From NCBI RefSeq assembly GCF_947242115.1, contig NC_074716.1, positions 15,850,865-15,914,864 on the forward strand: DNA of 64,000 nucleotides. Reading direction: 5' to 3'. Source of the DNA: Biomphalaria glabrata (lineage: Eukaryota; Mollusca; Gastropoda; Planorbidae). Both the position numbers and the translations under genes were made by a program. Positions 13,717-25,000 of this stretch are shown piece after piece. The notes under the pieces were generated by a model. It searched no databases and was not told the origin of the DNA. It saw only the letters and a program-made list of their open reading frames with translations. How positions within the stretch are numbered: position 1 is the first letter of the stretch; each line of letters starts with the position of its first letter.

Positions 13717-16700
13717 ATGGCAACAAGGCAAAGTTTATTTTTGATTAATTTTTGCAAACAATTAAATACAATTGTTCAAGACAGATGCAAAGATAGAGTG
13801 ATCTCTATGATTAGAATGGGATACTCCACAGTGTCAAATATTGATCAAACTTACATACCTAGGCGTACAGTGATGTACGTCCCTGGTCATGATCCAAAGA
13901 AACTCAAAAAAATTCCTAATCTTGGAGTAGATTGTGCTGTTTTAGAATGTGAAGATGGTGTCGCTATCAACATGAAGGTGGGTAATAAACATACCTAAGT
14001 ATATTTATTATTTACAAGTAGACATGTTCTTATTTAATTTTATGCTTTTTAGGTTCAAGCAAGAAAGAATATCAGAGAAGCCTTGGAGTATTTAATTGTT
14101 AAAAATGTGGACCTTGCCCTAAGAGTAAACTCGTGTTCAAGCCAGCTGATGGAAGATGATTTAGGAGCCATCATTGGGTCTGATATTGGAGAGCCTGCAA
14201 AAGTTGAGCGTCTCCCTCAAACTATACTCCTACCTAAACTTGATCATGTTCAAGAGCTAGTAACTGTGAGTATCATATAATGCACACATTTATTTGTATT
14301 GATTTTCTGGAGGATTTTAGTTTTATAAAAAAAAACATGTCAAACTCATTGTTTTGAGCCTACTTAGATGCTATATTTCAGTTCACAGAAAGGTTGAAGT
14401 CTGTGAAACTGAATCGCAAGTACTGTCCTTATCTTATCACATATGTGGAAAGCACTCAAGGGTTAATGAATATGAGAGATATAATGAAACAAGCAGCCAA
14501 ATATTCTGAGGAAGGTATTTTTCGAATGGATGGTGTTGTTTTTGGCTCTGATGATTTTGTAGCCGACATAGGTAGGTCAGTGTATGACAGGTGTGTGAAT
14601 GGTTTTATTGCTTGTGATAGTTCTATTGGATTATATTGTATGCTAAGTAGTAATTTATCATGTAGGTGCAGACAGAACATCTGATGCCAAAGAACTGATT
14701 TATGCTCGTCAGAAAATTATTGCCATTGCAAAAGCATTTAGACTCCAAGTTATTGATATGGTTCATGTTGATATTGAAGGTAGGTTTCATTTTTTGTTGA
14801 CATTATACACACTAGAATTAGAAGGTCACTTAGAGGTTATACCAAGTAGGAATATATTGAATAATTTTTAGCACCTACCAACCAGTAATAGAACACCATT
14901 TCCTGCTACCTTTCCAAAATTGAAACAGCTTTTTTGTTTTTAGAAGATGTGTTTATAGCTTCTTGGTTGCGTTTTTGAATGAAATAAACTTAAAGCTTTA
15001 GGTTGAAATCTTGTTTAGCTAAATTGTGTGAAGTTTTAGATTTGTTTTCTTAGTGCGTTAGTTGTTTTTTAAAATTTCAGATTTGGAAGGCCTTAAACGA
15101 ACATCAATTGAAGGGGCAAAAATGGGTTATACTGGTAAGCAAGTAATTCACCCAAAACAAATTCAAACTGTTCAAGAAGCTTTCACCCCATCTCCTGTCA
15201 AGGTCAAGTGGGCACATGAATTGATCGAAGGATTTGAACAGCATCAAAAATCAGGAAAAGTAAAATAGTTGTTCTCAGTATTTATTCTCTATTTAGTACA
15301 TCATTTTATAAAAATGTTGGTGTAACAACACAGGCGTGCCAGATGTAACAACATTTAGATGTCTCGATGTTACGATGTGTTGTTATGCCGGGGATTTTAC
15401 TTGAATTCAATAGTTGAATAAATGACGATCTAGAATCACAATTAACAATTCTTTGATAAAACAAAACTCTGGAACTTTATTTAAATATAACGTAAGTACA
15501 GCTTATGTACAAATTACAAATCAATAAACATGAAACTTATTACAAAGGCTTTTAAAACAGAGCTCTCAGAAACGTGACTGTCTACAAGGACATAATTTTA
15601 TCGACTCCCCTTTCTACTACCCCGCCAATTCTCTGGCGCTAACTCTTTTCAAAAAATGTCTTTGTTTAATTTCAAATCAACCAATAGATTTAAAACATCA
15701 TAATTACGTCCCTTGGGTAAATCCTGACGTGCTGACAAGTGTCTAGATTTGAGGGGTAAATCCCGAGACTCATGTCGAGGGTTTATATTTCTTTTAAATG
15801 TGAAATGTACAAACAATTCTATAATGTAATCTGTGACATATTACCCCCCCCCTCCATCTAGCATTTGTATGGTAATAGAAATGCTCATATGTATTAAAAA
15901 TATTTAAATATACACAAAATACCATACATGAAATTATAGAAAAATTTTTGAGGTAACATATGACAATGCTCTGAAAAATAAAGTCAACTTGGAGATAACA
16001 ATAAAAAATTATTGATGACTTTGAACACCTGTTTCACTATTCAAGTGGTTATGAAAATGAGACAATGCTTGTCATGAACAATATCAAAAGTTGTACAAAG
16101 CATAATACTTGGATAAATTAAATCTTGAATTGAATAAGTTATGAAGCTTCATGATGAAATTAAAATATGACATTATAACTCATTTGTGAAAATGTGTACA
16201 TGGAAAAATATATTGCATATGAAAAATTGACATAGAAAAAATAATTGTGATAGTACATGACAATCTTCTGAGAAAATACTCGTTGTGATCAATCTTCTGA
16301 ATAATAATACTCAATGTGATACAAACTTCAACATGTGTTAAGCAATGAAAAATTCCAATTGTCTGTCATGTATCTGTACTATTATAATAGGATATATGCA
16401 ATAATATTATACCTGAAATAAAATACCTGAAATAAAATGTACATGATTTAAAAATTAAAATGACTAATGCATGTCATATGCAAAGATGCTGAAACATAAT
16501 AAACAAAGTATCTTGAATGAGTGACCTTCCTCAGTGGGTTGCTTGGTGCTGAAATAAATATAACATCTGATATAGAACTCCTGTGGAAAAATGAGTAGAC
16601 AAATTAATTGATTAAGTACAACTGAATACTGTTCTTCCTTGACGAGTATGAATGATAATGGATCAAGTGGCACTAAATATGCTATAGTACATATGTAGAG

Positions 16701-19700
16701 TAGAAATGTAAAGTTCGGAACCCTTCTGAATTGCCGACATGGATGTGCATGTGCGTTTTCTAAACTTGAAGAAAAGGTCTTTCAGTTTATGAAGCTGTTG
16801 TCTCCATGTCATAATGATCTCACAGATAATGTCTGATTGAACCGCGTTTGAGTTTGGTGAAAATAAGAACTGTCCGAAACCAAAACTCAATTTTCTGGTT
16901 GATGAACTTTGACGCTGTAGAACAATGGTAGCAGAATGCTTTGCATTAGAATGTTCAATAGAGCAATGACTGAACATGTCTGAGTTCAATCGGTCAATAC
17001 AGCAATGTTGAAGAAGTTCATTTGTTCCTTTCTGAAGAAAAGTTGCCCTTTGAGTGGACGGAGGATGAAACTTGGTGTTGTCAATGTTGTTGCTCTCTGA
17101 GTTGCTTTCAAATTGCAGTACTGGAAATGTCTCAGAAACACTGGTAAAGAAATCTGCATGGTCTGTAAACACTTTGTCCTTCACTTGCTGTAGTGCTATG
17201 TCATCCAGAGTGATGACCTTGGGAATGTCAATTTGATTTGATGCTGGTAATGAAACATCTATCTCAGGAATGGGTGTTGATGATGTTTCTTCTTCTTCCT
17301 CAGGAATAGTTGCTAAGCTTGTAAAATTATCAACTTCTGCTTTGATGTCTTCATTATCTGTTTCATGGTAATGTTCAAACATATGAACATGAAATACTCT
17401 GGTAACCTTGTTGATGTGGATTTCATAAAGCAGGTCTGAAATCTTTCTGGTGATGTGAAATGGACCTTGCCATTTGTAGAACAGCTTGTTACTGAAATCT
17501 GGTAACAGTAATTTGACTTGATCTCCTTTCATGTATTCCTGTAATATTCTTTGACTTCCAATGTTCATGGTTGTAATGGCTTCTTGAGTTGACTCACATT
17601 CTTTCAAATGAGGAATACTAGTATGAGTTGTAGAGTCAGATTGAATAGTTTCACTTTTGTCTGGTATAGCCAAAGTTGATTGAATATAAGTATCTGCTTC
17701 TGGTTCATGAGACTTGTCTTGATTGTAGCAAAAATGTTCAATGCATACCATATTATTTGATGCAGATGCAGTCTTATTCAAGTCTTGATGTATGAAGTCA
17801 TCATCAGTGGTTAGGGATGGGAAAGTACTTGGTAGGGATGGGCTTGTATTGTCAGGTAGGGATGGACATGTAGTAGGCAGTGATGGACATGATGTAACTG
17901 GGGGTGTCCATGTTGAATGTTCTTGATTGTTGCTGGCTACTGGACTATTAACTGGTTCTGTTGCATTCTGCATAGCTTGAGTAATTGAGGTAGCCATGTG
18001 ATTATTTTGGCTAACTTGTTCATGTGCCAAATGTTCTTGTTGTCTGGACATGGATCTTGTCATTACTGCTAAACATTTTTGACCTTGCTCTATGGCATTT
18101 GTCCATTCAGTAAGTTCTCGAGGAGTGCATTCTTTAACTCCCTCTATGTTTCCCATGATTAGGTCCACTGGTAGATTGGGTGTTACTAATGCTTTTGTTT
18201 GACCACTGAAGAATGGTGTAGTAACATAAATGATGGCTTCAGGTAACTTGCTGACAGTTCCGTTGAATGCAGTGACTTGGACGTGGTTGTCTGTGAAACG
18301 GTTTGCGTGTACGAAGCGTTCATGTACTAATGTGGACGTGCTTCCGGTGTCACGAAGAACTTCCACCTTCTTGTCTCCTACAAAGCCTGGATAAAATTTG
18401 AGACCATTGGATTTTGCAATGACTGTTATAGTTGAATGCTCATTGTAATAGCTTCTGTTATATGGGCTTCTGTTTGGCATATATTGTGGTCTGGAGTCTT
18501 GTGAATGACTTCTGTAGCGAGGTTTGTTATCTGGTTTATTATTTCCAGGTGCTTTGTTGAGATTGTATTGCTCTCTATTGCTGTATCTTTGAGTTGGTGA
18601 TGTGGGTCTATCAAAATTTTGATTTTTGGAGACTGCCTGTTTTTTCCAACATTCATGAGTTTGGTGACCCTTTTTATGGCAATATGAACATTCTGTGGTT
18701 CTGCTGCGGCATTGAGACGTGAAATGCCCTAGTTTATGACATTTGTTGCATTTGATTTTGTCATCTGACTTATATCCTGCATTTTTGTCTTGAGCAAAAC
18801 AGACAAAATTTTCTTCAACAGATGGTTTGACTGACTTGTTTGGATAGGCTGCTTTATATTGTCTGATGATCTTGGTTAATGTCTGGATATCAGTAGGATT
18901 TCTCTCTATAATGTAGGATTGAATATCTTCTGAGTGAGCATGGGTAATGTTGTCGATAATAATATGTTGACGAAGAGCTTGGTAACTTTCTTCTATTTTG
19001 GCCATGGATACCCATCTATCAAACCACATTGACATATTAGCTACAAAAATTTGAGGATCATCATTTTGCTGTGGCCTTTCATTATAGAATTTCTTTCTAT
19101 AGTTGGCTGAAGTTGCTCCGTATTGACGCAGTAGAGCTTCCTTGATATCAGAGTAAGTGCTGCGTTCATTGATGGACAGTTGTGAGCAAATGTTGACAGC
19201 TTTGCCAGTCAAATGGGTGAGGAGTGAGCTCGACCAATGTGCTTCAGGTAGACCGGATGTTGTAGCTATTTCTTCAAATCTTATGAGATACGAGTCCATA
19301 TTGTCAATGTTTTCGTTGAAAGCCGATATTTTGTTCATTAATCTGTATTTGTCAAACATATTTGAGTGACCTTGAATTGGAATGCTTTCTTTATTTTCAT
19401 TCTTTTGTTTTTCGAATTCCATTTTTTCTTTTTCATGTTGCCTTTGTTTCTCGGCGTCTTGTAATTTTTTTTCTTCTAATTGCATGCGTTTTTCAGATTC
19501 TTGCCTTTGTTTTTCGGCGTCTTGCAATTTTTTTTCTTCTAATTGCATGCGTTTTTCAGATTCTTGCCTTTGTTTTTCAGATTCCTGCTCTTGATATTCT
19601 TTTTCTTCTTGTTTCTCTGCCCACTGCCACTGGTCTGGCTTTGGGATGTGCTTTTCTTTGGCTAATTCTATCAATTCGAAGAATCGTTGTGTTCTAGAAC

Positions 19701-21479
19701 TGGAAGCCATATTTAATTTTTTTGTTAGTTTCTTGTATTGGAGCAAAATGTTCAATATCTGGATTTTGGCTTTATCTCAGATATAGAATCTAATAATAAT
19801 ATAGATCTAGTGACAAAGTTCTTGAAGCCTCAATTTGCTAATAAATTCTTGACAGTAGACTTGTAGTTACTGGAGTCGTATGATATATAGATCTATTGAG
19901 CCGATGTACTTTTTACTGGTTTAACAGTTGGTTAAATCTGGTCTTCTGTTTACTTTGTGCTGCACAAATGATTATTTACTGGTCTTCTTTATAATGACTA
20001 TAATGCCAGTTATTTGCTTTACTGGTCTTTTATATTGCCAGTTATTTGCTTTACTGGTCTTTTTTATTGCCAGTTATTTGCTTTACTGGTCTTTTAATAT
20101 TGCCAGTTATTATGTATATTGGTCTTATTCCTTTTGCCAATTACATATAATAATAGATTTCGTGAGTTAGACGTAACTCTAACGAAAATCTTTATAAAAG
20201 AATTATCGATAACCAACTGACCTGTTAAACACAGAAATTCTGTCCTCCGTTAAATAAGAATGAAGTTCCTTTGAAGAGTTTTAGAAATTGGTCCTAGATC
20301 TTGAATAAATTTCGTTAAAAGTTGTCCATGAACTTTTATTTGTCGGAGAGTGCCATATGTAACAACACAGGCGTGCCAGATGTAACAACATTTAGATGTC
20401 TCGATGTTACGATGTGTTGTTATGCCGGGGATTTTACTTGAATTCAATAGTTGAATAAATGACGATCTAGAATCACAATTAACAATTCTTTGATAAAACA
20501 AAACTCTGGAACTTTATTTAAATATAACGTAAGTACAGCTTATGTACAAATTACAAATCAATAAACATGAAACTTATTACAAAGGCTTTTAAAACAGAGC
20601 TCTCAGAAACGTGACTGTCTACAAGGACATAATTTTATCGACTCCCCTTTCTACTACCCCGCCAATTCTCTGGCGCTCTTTTCAAAAAATGTCTTTGTTT
20701 AATTTCAAATCAACCAATAGATTTAAAACATCATAATTACGTCCCTTGGGTAAATCCTGACGTGCTGACAAGTGTCTAGATTTGAGGGGTAAATCCCGAG
20801 ACTTATGTCGAGGGTTTATATTTCTTTTAAATGTGAAATGTACAAACAATTCTATAATGTAATCTGTGACAGTTGGACTATCTTGAATATTTGTTACTAT
20901 CTTATTTGAAAGTTTCAGTGTTTTCCATCTTTTAGTTTACTTTTAGTTCTTATCCCTTTAATTTTTGTAGTAAAATTTGTTGTCATTGGTCACACAATCA
21001 CAAGTAAAAGGAAAGTTCCCCTTTTAGACCTTGCAGTCTATCGGGCAAATGATGTTAAAGTCATCTGTTTCTTTGGCCAATGGTTAATAAGCAGGGTATC
21101 ATGTGGCCAGCACAATGACCAACTGCCTTTACTTTCCCAACTAAAATCAGGTACCCATTAGAGTTGGGTGGACTCAAGGGCACCCTAAAAATCCCGAAGT
21201 TCAAAATACCAGTCTTCATCGAGATTCAAACCCAGGACCCCAAAATCACACTAGACATTCTAAATTATTTGTTTTTCTGTATATTTTTTTTAAATTAACA
21301 TATTAGCGTATAGAAAAAGTTTCAACCATAATTATTTACATTTAACAATTTCGTTAAGGGCTTGTATTGTTTATTTCCAGGGAGCTTTTGTTTTTAGAGG
21401 ACAAATGATAGACATGCCTTTGCTGCGCCAAGCTAAAAACATCTTAAGAGTTGTTGAAAATGTTCACAGGCCATCATAG
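13717..21479 (+). CDS. CLYBL: Citramalyl-CoA lyase, mitochondrial
   Basis: Six exons join in frame: 13717-13977, 14053-14265, 14382-14571, 14666-14779, 15081-15259, 21381-21479, giving 351 residues (human about 340). CLYBL cleaves citramalyl-CoA to acetyl-CoA and pyruvate in mitochondria, linking itaconate/C5 metabolism with vitamin B12 integrity; malate synthase side activity is known in the family. The HpcH/HpaI TIM-barrel is clear: RRTVMYVPGHDPKK, VDCAVLECEDGVA, TYVESTQGLMN and VVFGSDDFVADIG. Glu181 and Asp216 fit the Mg-binding pair, and Asp330 in GQMIDMPLL fits the catalytic aspartate of the C-terminal tail. The first 45 residues are basic and hydroxyl-rich, as expected for a mitochondrial presequence. 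Intron 5 (6.1 kb) contains an antisense LTR retrotransposon and a SINE, so the last 32 residues lie far from the rest. The gene runs tail-to-tail with SETD4. Confidence 0.97.
15321..15838 (-). repeat. 3' LTR of the retrotransposon
   Basis: 518 bp, with the same ends as the other LTR. GTTGG precedes it at 15316-15320. It lies 61 bp after the end of CLYBL exon 5, so LTR signals sit close to that exon's 5' splice site, in antisense orientation. Confidence 0.93.
16663..19710 (-). CDS. Retrotransposon gag-protease-like open frame (fossil)
   Basis: A long open frame inside the LTR element. The likely start is MASSSRTQRFF at 19710, with an in-frame ATG 15 codons upstream. In order it shows a charged coiled coil with duplicated units containing QRQESEKRMQLEEKK, a gag-like helical region, two CCHC zinc knuckles (about 18645-18745), and an aspartic protease-type motif around LRDTGSTSTLV (about 18325-18390). 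A low-complexity Ser/Pro/Thr-rich stretch follows, then GPFHITRKISDLLYEIHI, which resembles the integrase C-terminal region of Ty3/Gypsy elements. It is part of the mobile element, not a host gene. Confidence 0.85.
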   Translation of the reverse strand: MASSSRTQRFFELIELAKEKHIPKPDQWQWAEKQEEKEYQEQESEKQRQESEKRMQLEEKKLQDAEKQRQESEKRMQLEEKKLQDAEKQRQHEKEKMEFEKQKNENKESIPIQGHSNMFDKYRLMNKISAFNENIDNMDSYLIRFEEIATTSGLPEAHWSSSLLTHLTGKAVNICSQLSINERSTYSDIKEALLRQYGATSANYRKKFYNERPQQNDDPQIFVANMSMWFDRWVSMAKIEESYQALRQHIIIDNITHAHSEDIQSYIIERNPTDIQTLTKIIRQYKAAYPNKSVKPSVEENFVCFAQDKNAGYKSDDKIKCNKCHKLGHFTSQCRSRTTECSYCHKKGHQTHECWKKQAVSKNQNFDRPTSPTQRYSNREQYNLNKAPGNNKPDNKPRYRSHSQDSRPQYMPNRSPYNRSYYNEHSTITVIAKSNGLKFYPGFVGDKKVEVLRDTGSTSTLVHERFVHANRFTDNHVQVTAFNGTVSKLPEAIIYVTTPFFSGQTKALVTPNLPVDLIMGNIEGVKECTPRELTEWTNAIEQGQKCLAVMTRSMSRQQEHLAHEQVSQNNHMATSITQAMQNATEPVNSPVASNNQEHSTWTPPVTSCPSLPTTCPSLPDNTSPSLPSTFPSLTTDDDFIHQDLNKTASASNNMVCIEHFCYNQDKSHEPEADTYIQSTLAIPDKSETIQSDSTTHTSIPHLKECESTQEAITTMNIGSQRILQEYMKGDQVKLLLPDFSNKLFYKWQGPFHITRKISDLLYEIHINKVTRVFHVHMFEHYHETDNEDIKAEVDNFTSLATIPEEEEETSSTPIPEIDVSLPASNQIDIPKVITLDDIALQQVKDKVFTDHADFFTSVSETFPVLQFESNSESNNIDNTKFHPPSTQRATFLQKGTNELLQHCCIDRLNSDMFSHCSIEHSNAKHSATIVLQRQSSSTRKLSFGFGQFLFSPNSNAVQSDIICEIIMTWRQQLHKLKDLFFKFRKRTCTSMSAIQKGSELYISTLHMYYSIFSAT
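20005..20130 (+). repeat. 32-bp tandem repeat in the retrotransposon leader
   Basis: About four units of 32 bp with the core GCCAGTTATTTGCTTTACTG start at 20005, 20037, 20069 and 20102. They lie between the 5' LTR and the gag-like frame, i.e. in the untranslated leader. Confidence 0.8.
20358..20871 (-). repeat. 5' LTR of the retrotransposon
   Basis: 514 bp, the upstream LTR in element orientation (minus strand). It begins TGTCACAG and ends TTGTTACA on the minus strand, and matches the 15321-15838 copy along its whole length. The duplicated target GTTGG follows directly at 20872. Confidence 0.93.
21013..21265 (-). mobile_element. tRNA-derived SINE, family 1 (minus copy)
   Basis: On the minus strand, a B-box-like GGGTTTGAATC near 21235 is followed by a body with GAGTCCACCCA, GGGTACCTGA and GCAGTTGGTCATTGTGCTGG, ending in CAAGGTCTAAAAGGGGAACT near 21013. 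The body matches the copy at 58410-58679. It lies in CLYBL intron 5, between the LTR element and the last exon. Confidence 0.8.
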
Positions 21480-22027
21480 AGCCTACAGCAGCAGCAGAAA
21501 AATATGTAATTATGACACATATTTTGATATTGCCATTGCTAGGTACTTTTAAACTAAGAATGGCTTGGTTTTACACTTAGCTAGTTATGTAATAGTGAAA
21601 TAAAAAAGAGATTAATGTTTTTTATGGGTTTTTTTTTTTGCAGCATATTGCTCAATAATTGACTAGCAATATATAAAAAAATAAAATAATCAAGATTTGT
21701 TAACTATCTTTTTACCTTTCTTTTTTACCAAAAAGCAACAAAATATTTTTTTTTCAACACACCAATTGCACACATTTCAAAATGGTTTGTAAATTTTATT
21801 TTAAATAAATGTTTTCAATGTGGCATTCTTTACTGTCAAATATATATTACAATGTCAGTCATAATTACACAAATTTTTACAAATAAGCAAATCATTAAAC
21901 TACTAGGCTAAACTACAAGCTTTAGGTTTAAATCTTGTTTAGATAAATTAAACTTTTTTTTTACCATGAGAAAAATGTCCCTTAAGCTGTATTTTGTTAT
22001 ATTTTCTTGTAGACATTGCCATGTTAT
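21480..22027. terminator. Shared tail-to-tail 3' region of CLYBL and SETD4
   Basis: Only 548 bp separate the two convergent stop codons. A plus-strand AATAAA at 21599-21604 could serve CLYBL. A minus-strand AATAAA (plus-strand TTTATT at 21795-21800) could serve SETD4. The transcripts would then overlap little or not at all. Confidence 0.55.
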
Positions 22028-25000
22028 TCAAGAAATGAATTGTGACTGAACTACTTTTAAAGAGGCCTGTAAAATATGTACATCATCCAATGCAAGCTTC
22101 TCTGCAATGTGAAAGTGTGTTGATTTCGGCTGCATCACCTTCAAAGTTCAAGAAACAAACATTTGTTTGAGAGAATGTTATGTATTTTTTTACACTGAAA
22201 ATTAGTGCTTAAAAATGTAAGAGATTTGTACAGAAATTAACATACCACATACTGTAGATGATGTTGAACTTTCAAAAGAGCTTCTGTTAATAATCTTATT
22301 GCCAACTTAGAAGCAAGATTAGTGTACTCTGAGGAAGTTGAAGCATCATGAGATATTGTCTTCCATAAAGATCTGCATAAAAAAAATCCTTTGCTACAAT
22401 GGCCATTAATAGAATAACGAGATCAATAAAATTGCATAAAAATGTATATTTCTCACCAAATAAATGTTTGTTATATAAGTTTTGAATAAGTGCTTCTTAT
22501 AATATAATGTATAGAACTCAGTGTTCAGGAGTAAATATTGTTTTATTCCTCAATATTGTGAGAAATCCTTTCTAATACCTAGCGTCACAAGACAAATTGG
22601 CATGTATTGTAATGTGGTTTATATTACTTTGTTTGAAGTGAACATTTAGACTAGTATGATGTTTTCACATCTTCGAGTAGTTTTAGGAATGCTAGATAAA
22701 CTGAGGAAATTCCATATTTTATCTTAAGGCCATTATAATTATCCATAAGCATAAAATTAGAAAATAAAAGTAGGAAAATGATAGCAGATTTTATTTATTT
22801 ATTCTGCTCTTGTTTATTTGTTTGGATTGATAATTTTAGTCCTATTGAAACTATTACAATTGATTTAATACAGAGATGCAACTGTTTATTTTATTAAAGT
22901 ATTCTAGTCAATTCAACAATAGTGTTCTTGTGCATCTTTTAATTAATGTGAAATCCACACATTTGACATAACACCTAGGTTTCTTTGGGGTCCTAATGAT
23001 GGCACAAACCTAAATAGACTTTATCAAAGCGTATACATTTATATAACTGAGAATACATTTTTTGTACTTGATTATATACTTTGAGAATAAAACAAAAAAA
23101 TTTAGAAATTGTATAGCTGGCAGCTTAACTTACACATCTTGTGGTGCTATCTTGTCTTTAATAGTTAACATGATTGAATAAACTATTTAATAATTATCAT
23201 AACTGTTTAACGATCTACCAACAGAATCACCAATGGATGTGGGCCATTTTAATTTCCAACACTGGTGTCATGATGAAAAAGATACAAAAACTTAATAAAA
23301 TTGATCTGAAGCTGGTCCAATTCTTATTTATTTTACTCTCTATTATTTTCACCATTTCTTCTGGGTAGAGAGGGATATTCATTAATTTGTTCATTTTTCC
23401 CTCTTTGGCCAGTATGTCTGCTTTTTCATTGCCTTTTAGTTCAATGTGTGCTGGGATCCATTGAAGAACAGTTTCCTTGCTTTAGATGTTAAGGTTTACT
23501 AGGGCTGTCCTGAGTTGCTGTATATAAGAAGTATCAGAGTTTTTCAGGCTTTGAAGGCCTGTTTTGGCATCTGTCAGTAAGAGAATTTGGCTGTTAGGTG
23601 TAAATGGGTTGTTTTTTAGTGTGGTAGCTGCTAGTTCTAGTGCTTGCCTTTCTGCTCTATGGCCATTAGAGATCGCCAGTTGCAATTGACTTTTCAAGTC
23701 TTTCTCCATTGGGCCATTCAATAAGTATGCCAGCTCCTCCATTTGTATTGGGTTTTTGGGAGGATTCGTCTGTGTAGACTCTGACCCATTGGTTGTTGGG
23801 GTAATGGGTTTTTAAAAGAGTTTACTAATTCTTTGAACTCTCTTTGGTTGTGATTGGATATTTTGGTTATGCTTTCAATGTTGTCTCTTATAGGAGGGAG
23901 AGAACTCTGGGAAGAAAAGCATTATGCTGCTTCATCGACTCAATAGTGATAATTCCTAAATGGTATTTCTTTTTAAGGTTCTGTGATCCTAAACAAAATG
24001 AGTTCTTTTTAGTCAATTTTGGGTGCCAGTCTTGTGTATTTTAGATATGAGTGGGTGCATGTCTAAGGATTTTATTTTTTTCCTCGTTCATCCAAAGAGA
24101 CCAGGGCAGTTATTTCCTCCATAGCTCTAATGGGTGTTTTTTTTTATAGCCCCTGTCATAATCCTAAGGCCTATATTTTGTACCTTGTCTATTTTCTGTA
24201 AGTTGGTTTTGGCTGTTGAGCCCCAAGCTGTGGCACCGTATTCTAGAGTGGGTCTGATGTAACTGTTGTATGTCTTTTTAGATTGTGATTAGCTCCCCAG
24301 TCGCTGCCAGCTAATTTTTTCACAAGGGATAATCTTTGGATTTTTTCTTTTTGTTTTTTCCAAGTTAGTCTCGTGTCATATGTGACTCCAAGATATGTAG
24401 GACTGTCAATTTTTTTTTTCTAGAGCTTCTTTACCTAGTGTTAATTTTATATTTTATTGTTTGTGATCACTGATTTATAGAAATACAAATTTGATAGAGA
24501 AAAAAATGCCAACAAATTATTCTTACCTAACTTTATTTCTAAATTACAATAAGACTTATGAAAACCTTCAAAATAACCAAGACCAATAGTTAAAGAAGTC
24601 CAGTATATCAAAGTTTGACTGTACTTCATTTAGATCATTCTTTCATAATTACATTTACCAATCTTAATGGATTCAACTTTGAAAGTGAATTTAAAACATC
24701 ACACACAAATAATTTTTAAAATCTTTTTATTTGTAAGTGATAAGATTGTTTTATTATTATAATTTTTTTTTAGCAATAAAAAAAATAATTTGTTTTCACC
24801 AAATGTTTCAATTCTTGTGTACATTATAATTTTAAAATCTGACTTACAAAAATTCTTTTGGAATAGTAAAAATTTTTAATGCAACCATCAGAGACCAGCT
24901 CAGGCCATCTTTATTGCAAAACAAATTGCTGCAATAAAAAATATAGATAGATTTTTAACACAATAAATACTCAAACTGTTAAACATTTAACAGCTACTAT

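Larger units (their letters stand above)
15321..20871 (-). mobile_element. Young, broken LTR retrotransposon (Ty3/Gypsy-like)
   Basis: A 5.55-kb element sits antisense in CLYBL intron 5. Two direct LTRs (15321-15838, 20358-20871) start TG and end CA. Both outer flanks show the same 5-bp target duplication, GTTGG (15316-15320, 20872-20876). A purine-rich tract (plus strand C-rich, about 15843-15851) abuts the inner edge of the 3' LTR. The recognised parts are a gag-like region with coiled coil, two zinc knuckles, an aspartic protease and an integrase C-terminal-like part. I do not recognise a reverse transcriptase core, so the element looks non-autonomous, with about one major break. The LTRs are almost identical (about one substitution and one 4-bp length difference), so insertion was recent. 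Confidence 0.93.

Noticed and set aside
19362-19697. Plus-strand hydrophobic frame (FSFVFRIPFFLF-like)
   Set aside because: It is the antisense of the repetitive coiled coil of the retrotransposon frame.
22080-22140. Alternative SETD4 C-terminus ending ACIG in another frame
   Set aside because: Phase from exon 8 favours the frame ending QSQFIS. The alternative would need a different donor and gives a short, unlikely tail.
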